A stretch of 64,000 nt of DNA from Polyangium fumosum (GTDB taxonomy: Bacteria; Myxococcota_A; Polyangia; Polyangiales; Polyangiaceae): the NCBI RefSeq assembly GCF_005144585.1, contig NZ_SSMQ01000015.1:124001-188000 (forward strand). Direction: 5' to 3'. The notes beneath the pieces were generated by a model, which saw only the letters and a list, made by a program, of their open reading frames with translations, was not told the origin of the DNA and did no database searches. Within the stretch, counting starts at the first letter, position 1; every line of letters begins with the position of its first letter. The position numbers were made by a program, and so were the translations under genes. Shown in pieces: positions 41,465-49,848 of this stretch.

Positions 41465-42937
41465 ATGGATCTGCGCGGAGGGCGGTACGAGATCCTGCAC
41501 TTGATCGCATCGGGCGGAATGGCGACCGTGTACCTCGGGCGCGCCCGCGGCATGGGCGGCTTCGAGCGGCTCGTGGCGGTCAAGACGATGCACGCGCACC
41601 TCGCCGACGAGCCCGAGTTCGTCGCGATGTTCCTCGACGAGGCGCGCCTCGCCGCGCAGATCCGCCACCCGAACGTGGTCGGCACGATCGACGTCCAGCA
41701 GGACGAGCGGGGCGTCTTCATCGTGATGGAGTACATCGAGGGGGCTTCTTTGCAGCAGCTCCTGCGCTCCCTCCACAAGCAAGGGAACACGCTGCCGCTC
41801 GAGATCGCGCTCCGCGTGTTTCTGGACATGCTCGCCGGGCTGCACGCCGCGCACGAGCTGACGGACGCGCAGGGCAAACCCCTCCATCTCGTGCATCGCG
41901 ACGTATCGCCGCAGAATGTCCTCATCGGCGTGGACGGCGTCGCGAGGATCACGGATTTCGGCGTGGCGCGGGCCGAGGCGCGTATCTCGACGACCCACGG
42001 CTCGCAGCTCAAGGGCAAAATCGGGTACATGTCGCCCGAGCAAGCGGGGCGATTGCCGGTCGATCGGCGGACGGACGTCTATGCAGCCGCCGTCTTGTTG
42101 TGGGAGCTCATGGCGCTGCAGCGGCTCATCCGCGGCGACAGCGAGGCCGAGATGCTCGCGAAGGTCGTGGCGAGCGAGACGCCCTCCCCGCGCTCCGTGA
42201 ATCCCGACGTCCCGGAGGCGCTCGACGCCGTGTGCATGCGCGCGCTCGAGAAAAACCCGGACGATCGATATCCCACGGCGGCCGATTTCGCCGAGGCCCT
42301 GGACGAAGCCGCCCGCAGCATGGGAATGAAGATCGCCACGCCGCGCGCCGTGGCCTCGTTCGTCCGGGCGCACGGGGTCCACACCCCGCCAGTCGATCTG
42401 CGCGCGAAGAGCAACGCGGAAGGCCAGGCCGCGCAGGTCCCGACGCGCATCGAGAATCCCGTCTCCGGGCGAGCGTCGGCCGCGAGTTTCCCCGACAGGA
42501 TGAGCTCCCCCGACAGGAAGTCCTCGGAGAGCGCGTCGGCCGTGATCGTGCCTCCGGACGAGACCCGCGGCAAACGCATGCGGACGGCGCCGCTCGTGAT
42601 GGCGAGCGTCGCGGCGGTCGCGCTCGCTGGCGGCGCCTTTTGGATGCTTCGTGCTCCGAGGACCAACGAGGGCGCGCCCGTGGTGTTGTCACAGCCGGTG
42701 CCCTCGGTTGATCCTCCGACGATCGCGCCGACGCCGAGCATGGTTCTCGCGCCCGCGCCCCCGCCGAGCGCCTCCGCGGCGCCCACGCCGCCCGCGATGG
42801 AGTCCGCGCGGGCGGCGCCCTCCGCGTCGAATACGGGAAAGGCCACCGCGACGACCAAGCGAGATCCGAACGCGCCCCCGACGGCGACCGCGCGGCCTTC
42901 GAGCGGCGGCCCGATGTATCGCCCCTCGGAGCTTTAG
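41465..42937 (+). CDS. Membrane-anchored Ser/Thr protein kinase
   Basis: A 490-residue PknB-type kinase. ATG 41465 follows GAGGGGAG. The catalytic domain (about 8-285) has the glycine loop ASGGMATVYLG, Lys in VAVKTM, LVHRDVSPQNVL, DFGVAR and the YMSPEQ activation segment, so it should be active. A 100-residue linker follows, then one membrane helix (TAPLVMASVAAVALAGGAFW, about 380-400) and a Pro/Ala/Ser-rich extracytoplasmic tail without a sensor domain. It is the third gene of the operon with the TPR/PEGA protein and the CBM3 lipoprotein; it may respond to or control that envelope module. An inverted-repeat element follows its stop. Confidence 0.94.
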   Translation: MDLRGGRYEILHLIASGGMATVYLGRARGMGGFERLVAVKTMHAHLADEPEFVAMFLDEARLAAQIRHPNVVGTIDVQQDERGVFIVMEYIEGASLQQLLRSLHKQGNTLPLEIALRVFLDMLAGLHAAHELTDAQGKPLHLVHRDVSPQNVLIGVDGVARITDFGVARAEARISTTHGSQLKGKIGYMSPEQAGRLPVDRRTDVYAAAVLLWELMALQRLIRGDSEAEMLAKVVASETPSPRSVNPDVPEALDAVCMRALEKNPDDRYPTAADFAEALDEAARSMGMKIATPRAVASFVRAHGVHTPPVDLRAKSNAEGQAAQVPTRIENPVSGRASAASFPDRMSSPDRKSSESASAVIVPPDETRGKRMRTAPLVMASVAAVALAGGAFWMLRAPRTNEGAPVVLSQPVPSVDPPTIAPTPSMVLAPAPPPSASAAPTPPAMESARAAPSASNTGKATATTKRDPNAPPTATARPSSGGPMYRPSEL

Positions 42938-42961
42938 CGGTTCATGGGCTGAAGGCGCGGA

Positions 42962-43265
42962 GCTGGGGCTTTGCCCCAGGCCCCAGCAGGGGCTATCCGC
43001 CCCTGCACCCGGACCAGCCTGGGGCTGGACCCAAGCTCGATGAACTGCGCGATGCGCAGTTCATCGAACAGGCCCGGTCAAGACCAGCAGCGACGTTGCC
43101 CACCGAGACAGCCGCGCTGCGGGTTCTGCGGGCAATCCGGCTTCTTCGTCGGCCCGTTTGAAAAACTGCGCTCCGCGCAGTTTTTCAACCCTGGGTCCAG
43201 CGCCTCGCTGGTCCGGGGTCGAGGGGGCGGACAGCCCCCCGCGGGGTCCGGCGCAGCGCCCTGGC
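42962..43265. repeat. Dispersed inverted-repeat element, copy B
   Basis: Same architecture and orientation as the copy at 7494-7821. The left hairpin TCGATGAACTGCGC (loop GAT) is at 43037-43067; the right hairpin TTGAAAAACTGCGC (loop TCC) is at 43158-43188. Stem bases differ between copies in the right hairpin while pairing is kept. The outer blocks (gctggggctttgcccc; ggcgcagcgccctggc) and the flank of the left hairpin (CCGGTCAAGACC) are shared. The spacer is shorter (about 90 bases). The element fills nearly the whole gap between the kinase gene and the convergent radical SAM gene. The Arg/Ser/Pro frames across it are not genes. Confidence 0.88.
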
Positions 43266-43277
43266 GCGGCGGGCGCT

Positions 43278-44720
43278 TTACCGAAGGCCTCCCGCGCTGG
43301 CGGCGTGCACGGTGGCGTTCATCTTTTCGGCGCGACGCACGCCAATTTGCGACAGTCGCAACGGCGCCTCCCTCGGATCGGGGTGCACGATCCGCCCCTC
43401 TCCGTCGATCGGCGGTGACGCCGGCTCGTTGCCCAGGAGCTGTTTCAGACCGTAAAACCCGTTCATCGCCGCCGACAGCATCATTCCGCCGCGGCTCAAT
43501 TGCCGGGCTCCACGCACGAGCCGATCCATCACCAGCGCCGGCGAGAAGGCACGGTTCCAGAGCCGCCGATGCGCCGTGAGCAGCTCGTCGGGGCGCATTT
43601 TTGCGGGACGGAAGGCCACGCCGTAGCCGGTGTAATGGCCCCAGTCGCGCTCCGTGAGGATCCGGCCGTCGCGCAGGTATTCGTCGTAGAGCGGCGTGCC
43701 GCGGAAGGGGGTGAGCACGCTCAGGAAGGGCACGTCCACGCCCACGGCGTTGAGGCGGTCGGCGGTCGCGACGATCGTCTCCGGCGTTTGATCGTCGAAG
43801 CCCGAGATGAAGCCCGCCATCACGCAGATTCCTCGATCGTGGAGGCGCTCGATCGCGTCGCGGTATTCGCGCACCCGGTTCTGGCGTTTGTCGACGCTGC
43901 GGAGGTCCGCCTCGTCGAGGCTCTCGATGCCGAGGAAAATGCCGATGCATCCGGATCGCTCCATGAGGTCGAGCAGCTCGCGATCCTTGACGATGTCGAT
44001 CGACGCCTGCGTGAGCCACCACCGATCGAGGCCCACCATCGCGCGGAGCAGCTCCTTGGCCCAGCGCCGCTGGACGAGGAGGTTGTCGTCCCAGAACCAG
44101 GCGACCTTGTCCTGCCAGAAACGAGGAAACCGCGTGGTCGCGATGTCGCGCACGACGTCATCCACCGGACGCACGCGGAAGCCCGGATTCAAATCGGGCA
44201 CGGTGCAGAAGCTGCATGTGAAGGGACAACCTCGCGTGGCCTGGAGGACGCGCGGGACGAGGAAGCGGTCTTCGAGCAGATCGTAGCGGGGGGTCGGCAA
44301 TCCAGCGAGCGACGCCGGCTCCCCGCGGTACACGCGGCGCGGTGTTCCCCGCTCGAGGTCACGCAAAAGCTCGGGCCACACCGACTCGGCCTCGCCGGTG
44401 ACCACCACGTCGACATGCTCCAGGGCCTCTTCGGTCCAGTACGAGACGTGCGGACCGCCGGCGACCACACGCACGCCGAGCGCACGGTAACGATCGGCGA
44501 GCTGATACGCGCGGCGGGCGAATCCAGAGAAAAACGAGAGGGCGACGACGTCCGGCGTCGTGTCGACGGGGACGGGGCGCACCTGCTCGTGAATGACCTC
44601 CACCTCGTGCTCGGACGGCGTGATCGCCGCGAGGTGGATCCCCGTCACGGGCGGGACGAAGTGCCATTGATGACCGTGACGGTAGCGGGGCACGTAATCG
44701 ACGACGATCCTCACCTTCAT
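43278..44720 (-). CDS. B12-binding-domain radical SAM protein
   Basis: A 480-residue enzyme. AGGAGA upstream of ATG 44720 fixes the start. Residues 1-140 form a cobalamin-binding-like Rossmann domain (VVALSFFSGFARRAYQLADR; RVVAGGPHVSYWTEEALE; VTGEAESVWPELL) but without a clear DxHxxG motif. The radical SAM core follows with the cluster motif CPFTCSFC, FWDDNLLV, ASIDIVKD and LGIESLDEADL. The last 100 residues are the usual helical extension. Members of this group methylate or rearrange lipids and natural products; the substrate cannot be read here. It is divergent from the LytS/LytTR pair, and the direct repeats between them could control both. Confidence 0.9.
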   Translation of the reverse strand: MKVRIVVDYVPRYRHGHQWHFVPPVTGIHLAAITPSEHEVEVIHEQVRPVPVDTTPDVVALSFFSGFARRAYQLADRYRALGVRVVAGGPHVSYWTEEALEHVDVVVTGEAESVWPELLRDLERGTPRRVYRGEPASLAGLPTPRYDLLEDRFLVPRVLQATRGCPFTCSFCTVPDLNPGFRVRPVDDVVRDIATTRFPRFWQDKVAWFWDDNLLVQRRWAKELLRAMVGLDRWWLTQASIDIVKDRELLDLMERSGCIGIFLGIESLDEADLRSVDKRQNRVREYRDAIERLHDRGICVMAGFISGFDDQTPETIVATADRLNAVGVDVPFLSVLTPFRGTPLYDEYLRDGRILTERDWGHYTGYGVAFRPAKMRPDELLTAHRRLWNRAFSPALVMDRLVRGARQLSRGGMMLSAAMNGFYGLKQLLGNEPASPPIDGEGRIVHPDPREAPLRLSQIGVRRAEKMNATVHAASAGGLR

Positions 44721-44783
44721 CGTGGGTCTCCTGGGGACACGACGATAGCCGCGGCAGCCGGGCGAGTCGCGCAAAGGTGCGTG

Positions 44784-44834
44784 AACGGTCGACCGTGGGG
44801 CGCGAGCGGTCGCGGCGCCGTGTCGAGCGGTCGC
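44784..44834. promoter_or_regulatory. Three direct repeats at 21-bp spacing, probable LytTR sites
   Basis: AACGGTCGA (44784), AGCGGTCGC (44805) and AGCGGTCGC (44826) are spaced exactly 21 bases start to start. LytTR-domain regulators bind pairs of nine-base direct repeats about 21 bases apart, and the first unit is close to the published consensus form (W-M-M-G-T-T-N-R-K). The array lies between the divergent starts of the radical SAM gene and the LytS/LytTR operon. The first unit also sits in the palindrome ACGGTCGACCGT. Confidence 0.65.
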
Positions 44835-44874
44835 ACGTTCCGCCGTGTCGCGAGATCGGCTATCACCTTCGCCA

Positions 44875-45918
44875 ATGACGGCGAACGTGGCCTCTGGACC
44901 TGAAGAGCCTTCCGAGCCCCTCGCGCTCGCGACCCTGCGCGCCCTCGCCGCGCCGCGCCGCCTCGTCCCGATCCTCGTGGTGATCGTCTCGCTCCTCATC
45001 GCGCAGGCGCGCTCGGGCGGCTCGGCCTCGCTCGCGGTCGGCGTCGCGCTCTGCGCCTCGTTCACGCTGCTCGCGCCGGTCTCGTGGCGCGTGATCGCCG
45101 CCGATCGTCCCACGCTGCTTCGTATCCTCGTGTATGCGGCGCTCGGCGTGATCGTGGTCTTCGGCATCGGCGGCGTGATCCCTCGCTGGTTCCGCCTGCC
45201 GCCGAGCTTGCTCACCGCGCCGTGGAACCTGCTCAGCTCGCTCGCGCTCTACTGGGTCGGCGGCTGGGGGCTCGGTCGGGACATCGATCTCGAGGCGCGC
45301 CTCGTCGCCCAGCGAGCGCGCGCCGAGAAGCTCGCACGCGAGGCAGAACGCGCGCAGCTCCTCGCCCTCCGCGCGCACCTCGATCCCCATTTCCTTTTCA
45401 ACACGCTGAACGCCATCGCCGAATGGTGCCGCGTCGACGGCGCGGTCGCCGAGCAGGCCGTGCTGCGCCTCGCGTCGATGCTGCGCGCGGTCCTCGCTGG
45501 CGTGCGCGCCGAATGGTGGCCGCTCGAGCAGGAACTCGCGCTCGTGCGCACGCTCTTCGAGCTCTTCAGCCTGCGTGATCCGTCGCGATTCACGGTCGTC
45601 ACGGAGATCGATCCGGACGCCTCACCCTGGCCCGTGCCGCCGCTCGTGCTTTTGCCGCTCGCGGAAAACGCGATGAAACATGGCCCCGGCGCGGGGCACG
45701 AGGGAGAGGTGCGCCTCGTGATCCAATGCACGAAGGGCGCGCTCCGCATCACGCTCTCGAATCCGGGCCCCTACACGGGCCCGAGGTCGGGCAGCGACGG
45801 ATTGCCTACGGTCGAGCGCCGGCTCGCGCTCGCCTACGACGGGCGCGCGCGCCTCGCGATCCGCGGCGAAGGCGACCACACGCGGGTCGATCTGGAGCTG
45901 CCGGAGGTGACCTCGTGA
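44875..45918 (+). CDS. LytS/AlgZ-type sensor histidine kinase
   Basis: A 347-residue sensor. ATG 44875 (MTANVASGPEEP) is preferred; the next ATG upstream would run into the repeat region. Four hydrophobic segments span about residues 25-135, with no extra sensor domain. The His_kinase signature LDPHFLFNTLNAIAEW holds the phospho-accepting His at about residue 172, followed by the ATPase N-box AENAMKHG near 264 and a G-rich loop SDGLPTVERRLAL. The family pairs with LytTR response regulators; its partner starts within its stop codon (GTGA overlap). The stimulus is unknown. Confidence 0.93.
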   Translation: MTANVASGPEEPSEPLALATLRALAAPRRLVPILVVIVSLLIAQARSGGSASLAVGVALCASFTLLAPVSWRVIAADRPTLLRILVYAALGVIVVFGIGGVIPRWFRLPPSLLTAPWNLLSSLALYWVGGWGLGRDIDLEARLVAQRARAEKLAREAERAQLLALRAHLDPHFLFNTLNAIAEWCRVDGAVAEQAVLRLASMLRAVLAGVRAEWWPLEQELALVRTLFELFSLRDPSRFTVVTEIDPDASPWPVPPLVLLPLAENAMKHGPGAGHEGEVRLVIQCTKGALRITLSNPGPYTGPRSGSDGLPTVERRLALAYDGRARLAIRGEGDHTRVDLELPEVTS

Positions 45919-46661
45919 CGGCGTTGCGGGTGCTCGTCGCCGACGATGAAAAGCTCGCGCGGGCGCGCCTCTTTCGGCTGCTCGGCGCGATCGAGGGCGT
46001 GGTGGTCGCGGGCGAGTGCGATCGCGGCGACGCCGTGCGCAAAGCCGTGCAGCAGGGCGGCATCGACGTGCTCCTGCTCGACATCGAGATGCCCGGCCTC
46101 ACCGGGATCGAAGCGCTCCGCTTGTTGCCCGAGCCGCGGCCGTACGTGATTTTCTGCACCGCGCACGCCGAGTACGCCGTCAGCGCGTTCGAAGTGGGCG
46201 CGGTCGATTACTTGCTCAAACCCGTGGAGGCCGGGCGCCTGCAGATCGCCATCGAGCGCGCCCGCCGCATCGTCCACGCTGCCAAAACGGACGCCCCTCG
46301 CCCCGCCGCGCGGCGGCTCGCGATCGAGACCCGCGAGGGCGTGTTGCTCCTCGATCCCGCCGAGATCGCCTTCGCCGAGCTCGATGGCGCGCTCGTCACG
46401 ATTGCGGCCGGCGGGCGGCGCGTGCTCACCGTCCTCTCGCTGGCCGCGCTGGAGGAGCGCCTGCCCGCGGACACCTTCGTCCGCGTCCATCGTCGCGCGC
46501 TCTTGAACCTCGAACACGTGAGCCTGCTCGAACCCACGCCCTCGGGCGGCTACCTCGCGCGCATGAAGGACGGCCAAGCGGTCGAGGTCTCTCGCCAGGC
46601 GGCGAGGGAGCTGCGCCGCGCGCTCGGGATCACGCGCGGGACGGGCAGCGACGAGGATTGA
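45915..46661 (+). CDS. LytTR-family response regulator
   Basis: A 248-residue DNA-binding regulator. The GTG at 45915 overlaps the kinase stop as GTGA. The receiver domain (about 3-120) has VADDEKLAR with the acidic pocket, the phospho-accepting Asp in LLLDIEMPGLTG near residue 56, the Thr in IFCTAH and the Lys in LLKPVE. A LytTR domain follows from about 135 to 245 (LDPAEIAFAELDGALVTI; LPADTFVRVHRRALLNLE). It should be phosphorylated by the upstream kinase and is a good candidate to bind the 21-bp-spaced repeats ahead of the operon. Confidence 0.95.
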   Translation: MTALRVLVADDEKLARARLFRLLGAIEGVVVAGECDRGDAVRKAVQQGGIDVLLLDIEMPGLTGIEALRLLPEPRPYVIFCTAHAEYAVSAFEVGAVDYLLKPVEAGRLQIAIERARRIVHAAKTDAPRPAARRLAIETREGVLLLDPAEIAFAELDGALVTIAAGGRRVLTVLSLAALEERLPADTFVRVHRRALLNLEHVSLLEPTPSGGYLARMKDGQAVEVSRQAARELRRALGITRGTGSDED

Positions 46662-46712
46662 TCCTCGTTGCTGCGCCGGACGACACTTCGCGATATCCTG
46701 CGAGGAGTCAAG

Positions 46713-47870
46713 ATGACTTCACTTCGATCCCTTTGGGTGCTGATGGTCCCCCTCCTCGGCGGCTGCGTCACGAATCGCGAGCCGCCGCCGGTCCAGTACA
46801 GCGACGGTTTCTTCGCCGCGTTCGACCAGATGATGGACGACACGATGTCTCGGGGCACGCGGGGCGATCAGGCGCGCACGCTCGACGTCGAGTTTGCGCG
46901 TCGCGTGGACGAGGGTCCGGGGCCCGACGAGATCGTGGCCGTCGGAGCGACGTGGGACAAGGTGGAGGCCTTTCTCTCGATCGGGCTGCTCTCGGCGGAT
47001 GTCATGGCGCCGATCGACGGCTCCGAGCAGAGCCGGGTGGACATCTTCGGGCACGCGGCGGACCGGGTGCTTCGAAGCGACCACGAGGCTATCGCGGCCT
47101 GGAACGAGACCGTTCGTTCCATGAACTTCCCCGACGATGTAAGAATGGAGCCGACGGGGGAGATCGTATGGGAATCCCTCTACCTCGTGCTCACCGCCTC
47201 GGAGCACGCTTCGCAGGAGGTCTGGATCGAACGCGGAGCCTGGGTCGAAGGAGCGTGGGTGCGCTCGGACGGGTATTACGAGCAGCTCTGGGTCGACGGA
47301 TACTCCGAGTCCTTGTGGGAGGAAGGCGCCTGCTACGACGAATACGTCGACACGGAGTGCGAGACGTATTGGGTCGAGGCGTCCTGCTACGAGGTGTGGA
47401 TCGACGACGGATACTGGGAGAGCTACTGCTCCGCGTACGACGACGAGGGCAACTGCGTGGAGTGGACCGACGAATGGGTGGACACGGGGTATTCGGAGAC
47501 CCAGTGTGATCCGGGGTATTACGAAGAGGACTGTACCGACATCTACGAGACGGTCTGCGATCCGGGGCAATGGGTGGACGTCTGGACCGAGGGGCACTGG
47601 GTCGAGGGCGCGTGGATCCCCGGCGAGCTCTCCTGGGTGGAAGGATACTGGGCCGACACCTCGGGGTATGAGACCGTGGCGCTGCCGGCGCAGGAGGCGG
47701 AGATCCTCGCGGCGGGAATCAACTACGTGGCAGGGTTTGGCCCGGAACGCGTAGGCGGCGATTGTTACGCGGGGCTCGACGACGCCCTCGCGACAGGGGC
47801 CACGAGCGCGCCGGAGAACGCCGTGAAGCTTTCGAGGGACGCGATCCTGGCTTGCCTGTCACCACGCTGA
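46713..47870 (+). CDS. Lipoprotein with an acidic, Trp/Tyr/Cys-rich repeat region
   Basis: A 385-residue lipoprotein. AGGAG before ATG 46713 fixes the start; the lipobox is LLGGC (Cys near 18). Residues 25-165 are an ordinary soluble domain. Residues about 168-320 are unusual: strings such as WIERGAWVEGAWV, YYEQLWVDGYSESLWEEG, CYEVWIDDGYWES and WVDVWTEGHWVEGAW alternate Trp or Tyr with Asp, Glu and Gly, with several Cys. They resemble the WxxGxW-type repeats in some secreted proteins, but I know no family with this composition. It starts 51 bases after the LytTR gene and could be under its control. Confidence 0.8.
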   Translation: MTSLRSLWVLMVPLLGGCVTNREPPPVQYSDGFFAAFDQMMDDTMSRGTRGDQARTLDVEFARRVDEGPGPDEIVAVGATWDKVEAFLSIGLLSADVMAPIDGSEQSRVDIFGHAADRVLRSDHEAIAAWNETVRSMNFPDDVRMEPTGEIVWESLYLVLTASEHASQEVWIERGAWVEGAWVRSDGYYEQLWVDGYSESLWEEGACYDEYVDTECETYWVEASCYEVWIDDGYWESYCSAYDDEGNCVEWTDEWVDTGYSETQCDPGYYEEDCTDIYETVCDPGQWVDVWTEGHWVEGAWIPGELSWVEGYWADTSGYETVALPAQEAEILAAGINYVAGFGPERVGGDCYAGLDDALATGATSAPENAVKLSRDAILACLSPR

Positions 47871-47888
47871 GTCGAACCAATGGACGGC

Positions 47889-48473
47889 TCAGAATGCGCC
47901 TGCCACGCCGAGCACCGTATGCCCCTGCCGAACGTCGATCACCGGCGCGAGCGAGTCAACGAGGCGCGGGGGCCTTTGGGCCGTGCGCGGCGCGGGGGCC
48001 TCGTAGGTCGAGAGCGCTGCGGCGTCGATGACCACGCCGATCAGCGCGCCCAGGTAGCTCATGGCAATGCCGTATTCGAGGTAAAACCCATCGCATTTCT
48101 CGAAGATGCACGCGACCGGCAGGGAGAGGCCGAGGGCGGTCCCCGCGGCCCCGACGTTCATCCCGAGCACCGCGAATCCCCTGCCGACCCGCCCATGTTT
48201 CCAGTGCATGATGGGCCCGCTGAACACCATTCCGCTGAGCGAAAGCGGCCAGACATAAGGATGCACGCCGAAAAACACCGCTGGAACGGTCCCCACGCCG
48301 AGGGAGGCGCCGGCGATCGTCAGGGTTTGCCAGCCGTACCAGACCTCGCGTGACCCCTCGACGGACGGGAGGGCATACGCCGCCATCGGCGGTGCCGGCT
48401 CTGCGGCGGAGGCGGCCGTGGTGGCGGCGAGGGACGTCAGAAGGAATGCCAGACAAGCTCCGTGGGTTCGCAT
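47889..48473 (-). CDS. Exported membrane protein, function unknown
   Basis: A 194-residue protein with a signal peptide (CLAFLLTSLAATTAASAA) and three to four further hydrophobic segments (LTIAGASLGVGTVPAVFFGV; FAVLGMNVGAAGTALGLSL; YGIAMSYLGALIGVVIDAA). Two Cys (CIFEKC) lie between them. Similar short signal-peptide-plus-helices proteins are frequent in myxobacteria; none has a role that I know. It is convergent with the aromatic lipoprotein gene, 18 bases away. Confidence 0.75.
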   Translation of the reverse strand: MRTHGACLAFLLTSLAATTAASAAEPAPPMAAYALPSVEGSREVWYGWQTLTIAGASLGVGTVPAVFFGVHPYVWPLSLSGMVFSGPIMHWKHGRVGRGFAVLGMNVGAAGTALGLSLPVACIFEKCDGFYLEYGIAMSYLGALIGVVIDAAALSTYEAPAPRTAQRPPRLVDSLAPVIDVRQGHTVLGVAGAF

Positions 48474-48525
48474 GTGACCTCACGAACGAGCGTCTCCGTC
48501 TGCGGAGCGAATGTCAACGCGCCTG

Positions 48526-49824
48526 CTACCGGGGAACGGGCGGCCTGATTCTCACCTGTTTGACGTGGCGTGGCGTGGCCTCGACGACCTCGAGGCTCGT
48601 CCCGTCCGGCGTTTCGAGCCGCGCCCCGACCGGGGGGATGCTTCGCGCGAGGTCGAGGACGAGCCCCGCGAGGGTCGAAAAGCCCTCGCCGGTGGGCAAA
48701 TCGAGCCCGAGCTCGCGGTTCACGTCGTGCACCGGCGCGCTGCCGAGGACGAGGAACGTCCCATCCGGCTCGCGCCGCACGAGCTCCGGACCGGGCGCTT
48801 CATGTTCGCTGAAGACGTCGCCCACGAGCTCCTCGACGAGATCTTCGAGCGTGACGATGCCGCTCGTCGCGCCGAGCTCGTCGACCACGATGGCGAGCTG
48901 CGTGCGGCGATTCTTCATCGCGTCGAGCAAGGAGACCGCGCGCATGGTCTCCCCCACGAAATACGCGGGCCGCAAGACCTCTTTCACGGTGAACGGCGCT
49001 TCGCCCGAGGCGCGCGTGAAGACGTCCTTCACGTTCACATACCCGATGACGCGATCCAGATCCCCTTCGTACACCGGCATTCGGGTATACCCATGCGCGG
49101 CGACGACGCGGCGCACCTCGTCGAGCGGCGCATCGTGCGGCAGGCTCACCACGCGCGGGCGCGGGACCATGACCTGCACCGCAGACAGCTCGGGCAAATC
49201 GAACGCGCGGGCGGCGATCTCGCCTGCGCTCGGATCGAGCGAGCCGGCCTTCGCCGCCTCCCCGACGAGCTGCCGCAGCTCGTCCGGCGAGAGCCGCGCC
49301 TCGGTGAAGGTGGTTTTGTCCCCGACGAGGCGAAGCACGACGTTCGAGCTCGCGGTCAAGAACCAGACGAGCGGGCGCGCGAGCCAGGAGAGGCCGAGGA
49401 GCGGCTTCCCGATGAAAAGCGCATACGTCTCCGCGTAACGTAGCGCGAGCGACTTGGGCACGAGCTCGCCGAGGACGAGCGAGAGGTACGAAATCAGCAC
49501 GACCACGAGGCCCAGCGCGAGGGCGTCCGCGTGGTCTCCGAGAAAGGGGACGCGCCGCAGCACGGGCGCGAGATCCGCGGAAAAGGTGGCGCCGCCGAAC
49601 GCGCCCGCGAGTGCGCCGATGACGGTGATGCCGATCTGCACGGTGGCGAGGAACCGCTCGGGATCGTCGCGTAGATCTTTTACGGCGCGAGCGCGCTTGT
49701 TTTTCTCGGCCACGAGCTGATCGAGCCGGGAGCCCCGCAGGGCCACGACCGCGATCTCAGCACCGGCGAGGACACCGTTCACCAGCACGAGCGCGAGGAT
49801 GACGAGGAGCTCGGTGACGAGGAT
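48526..49824 (-). CDS. CNNM/CorC-type membrane protein with CBS pair
   Basis: A hemolysin-C-like protein of the CNNM transporter group, linked to magnesium or cobalt efflux. The membrane domain covers about the first 190 residues (VNGVLAGAEIAVVALRGSR), then a CBS pair (about 205-330; VMVPRPRVVSLP, ATSGIVTLEDLVEELVGD) and a CorC_HlyC domain. The first ordinary start is GTG 49788, which cuts into the first membrane helix and has no ribosome-binding site. An ATC at 49824 lies five bases after a perfect AAGGAGG and restores the helix (LVTELLVILALVLVNG), so I extended the gene to it, giving 432 residues. It follows the CDF gene on the same strand by 24 bases. Confidence 0.87.
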   Translation of the reverse strand: MLVTELLVILALVLVNGVLAGAEIAVVALRGSRLDQLVAEKNKRARAVKDLRDDPERFLATVQIGITVIGALAGAFGGATFSADLAPVLRRVPFLGDHADALALGLVVVLISYLSLVLGELVPKSLALRYAETYALFIGKPLLGLSWLARPLVWFLTASSNVVLRLVGDKTTFTEARLSPDELRQLVGEAAKAGSLDPSAGEIAARAFDLPELSAVQVMVPRPRVVSLPHDAPLDEVRRVVAAHGYTRMPVYEGDLDRVIGYVNVKDVFTRASGEAPFTVKEVLRPAYFVGETMRAVSLLDAMKNRRTQLAIVVDELGATSGIVTLEDLVEELVGDVFSEHEAPGPELVRREPDGTFLVLGSAPVHDVNRELGLDLPTGEGFSTLAGLVLDLARSIPPVGARLETPDGTSLEVVEATPRHVKQVRIRPPVPR

Positions 49825-49848
49825 GGCAACCTCCTTCGAGGAAGCCGA

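Noticed and set aside
42971..43579. Small protein frame starting MPQAPAGAIRPCTRTSLG
   Set aside because: It translates the inverted-repeat element and runs into the antisense of the radical SAM gene; a similar false frame appears at the other copy (7427-7981).
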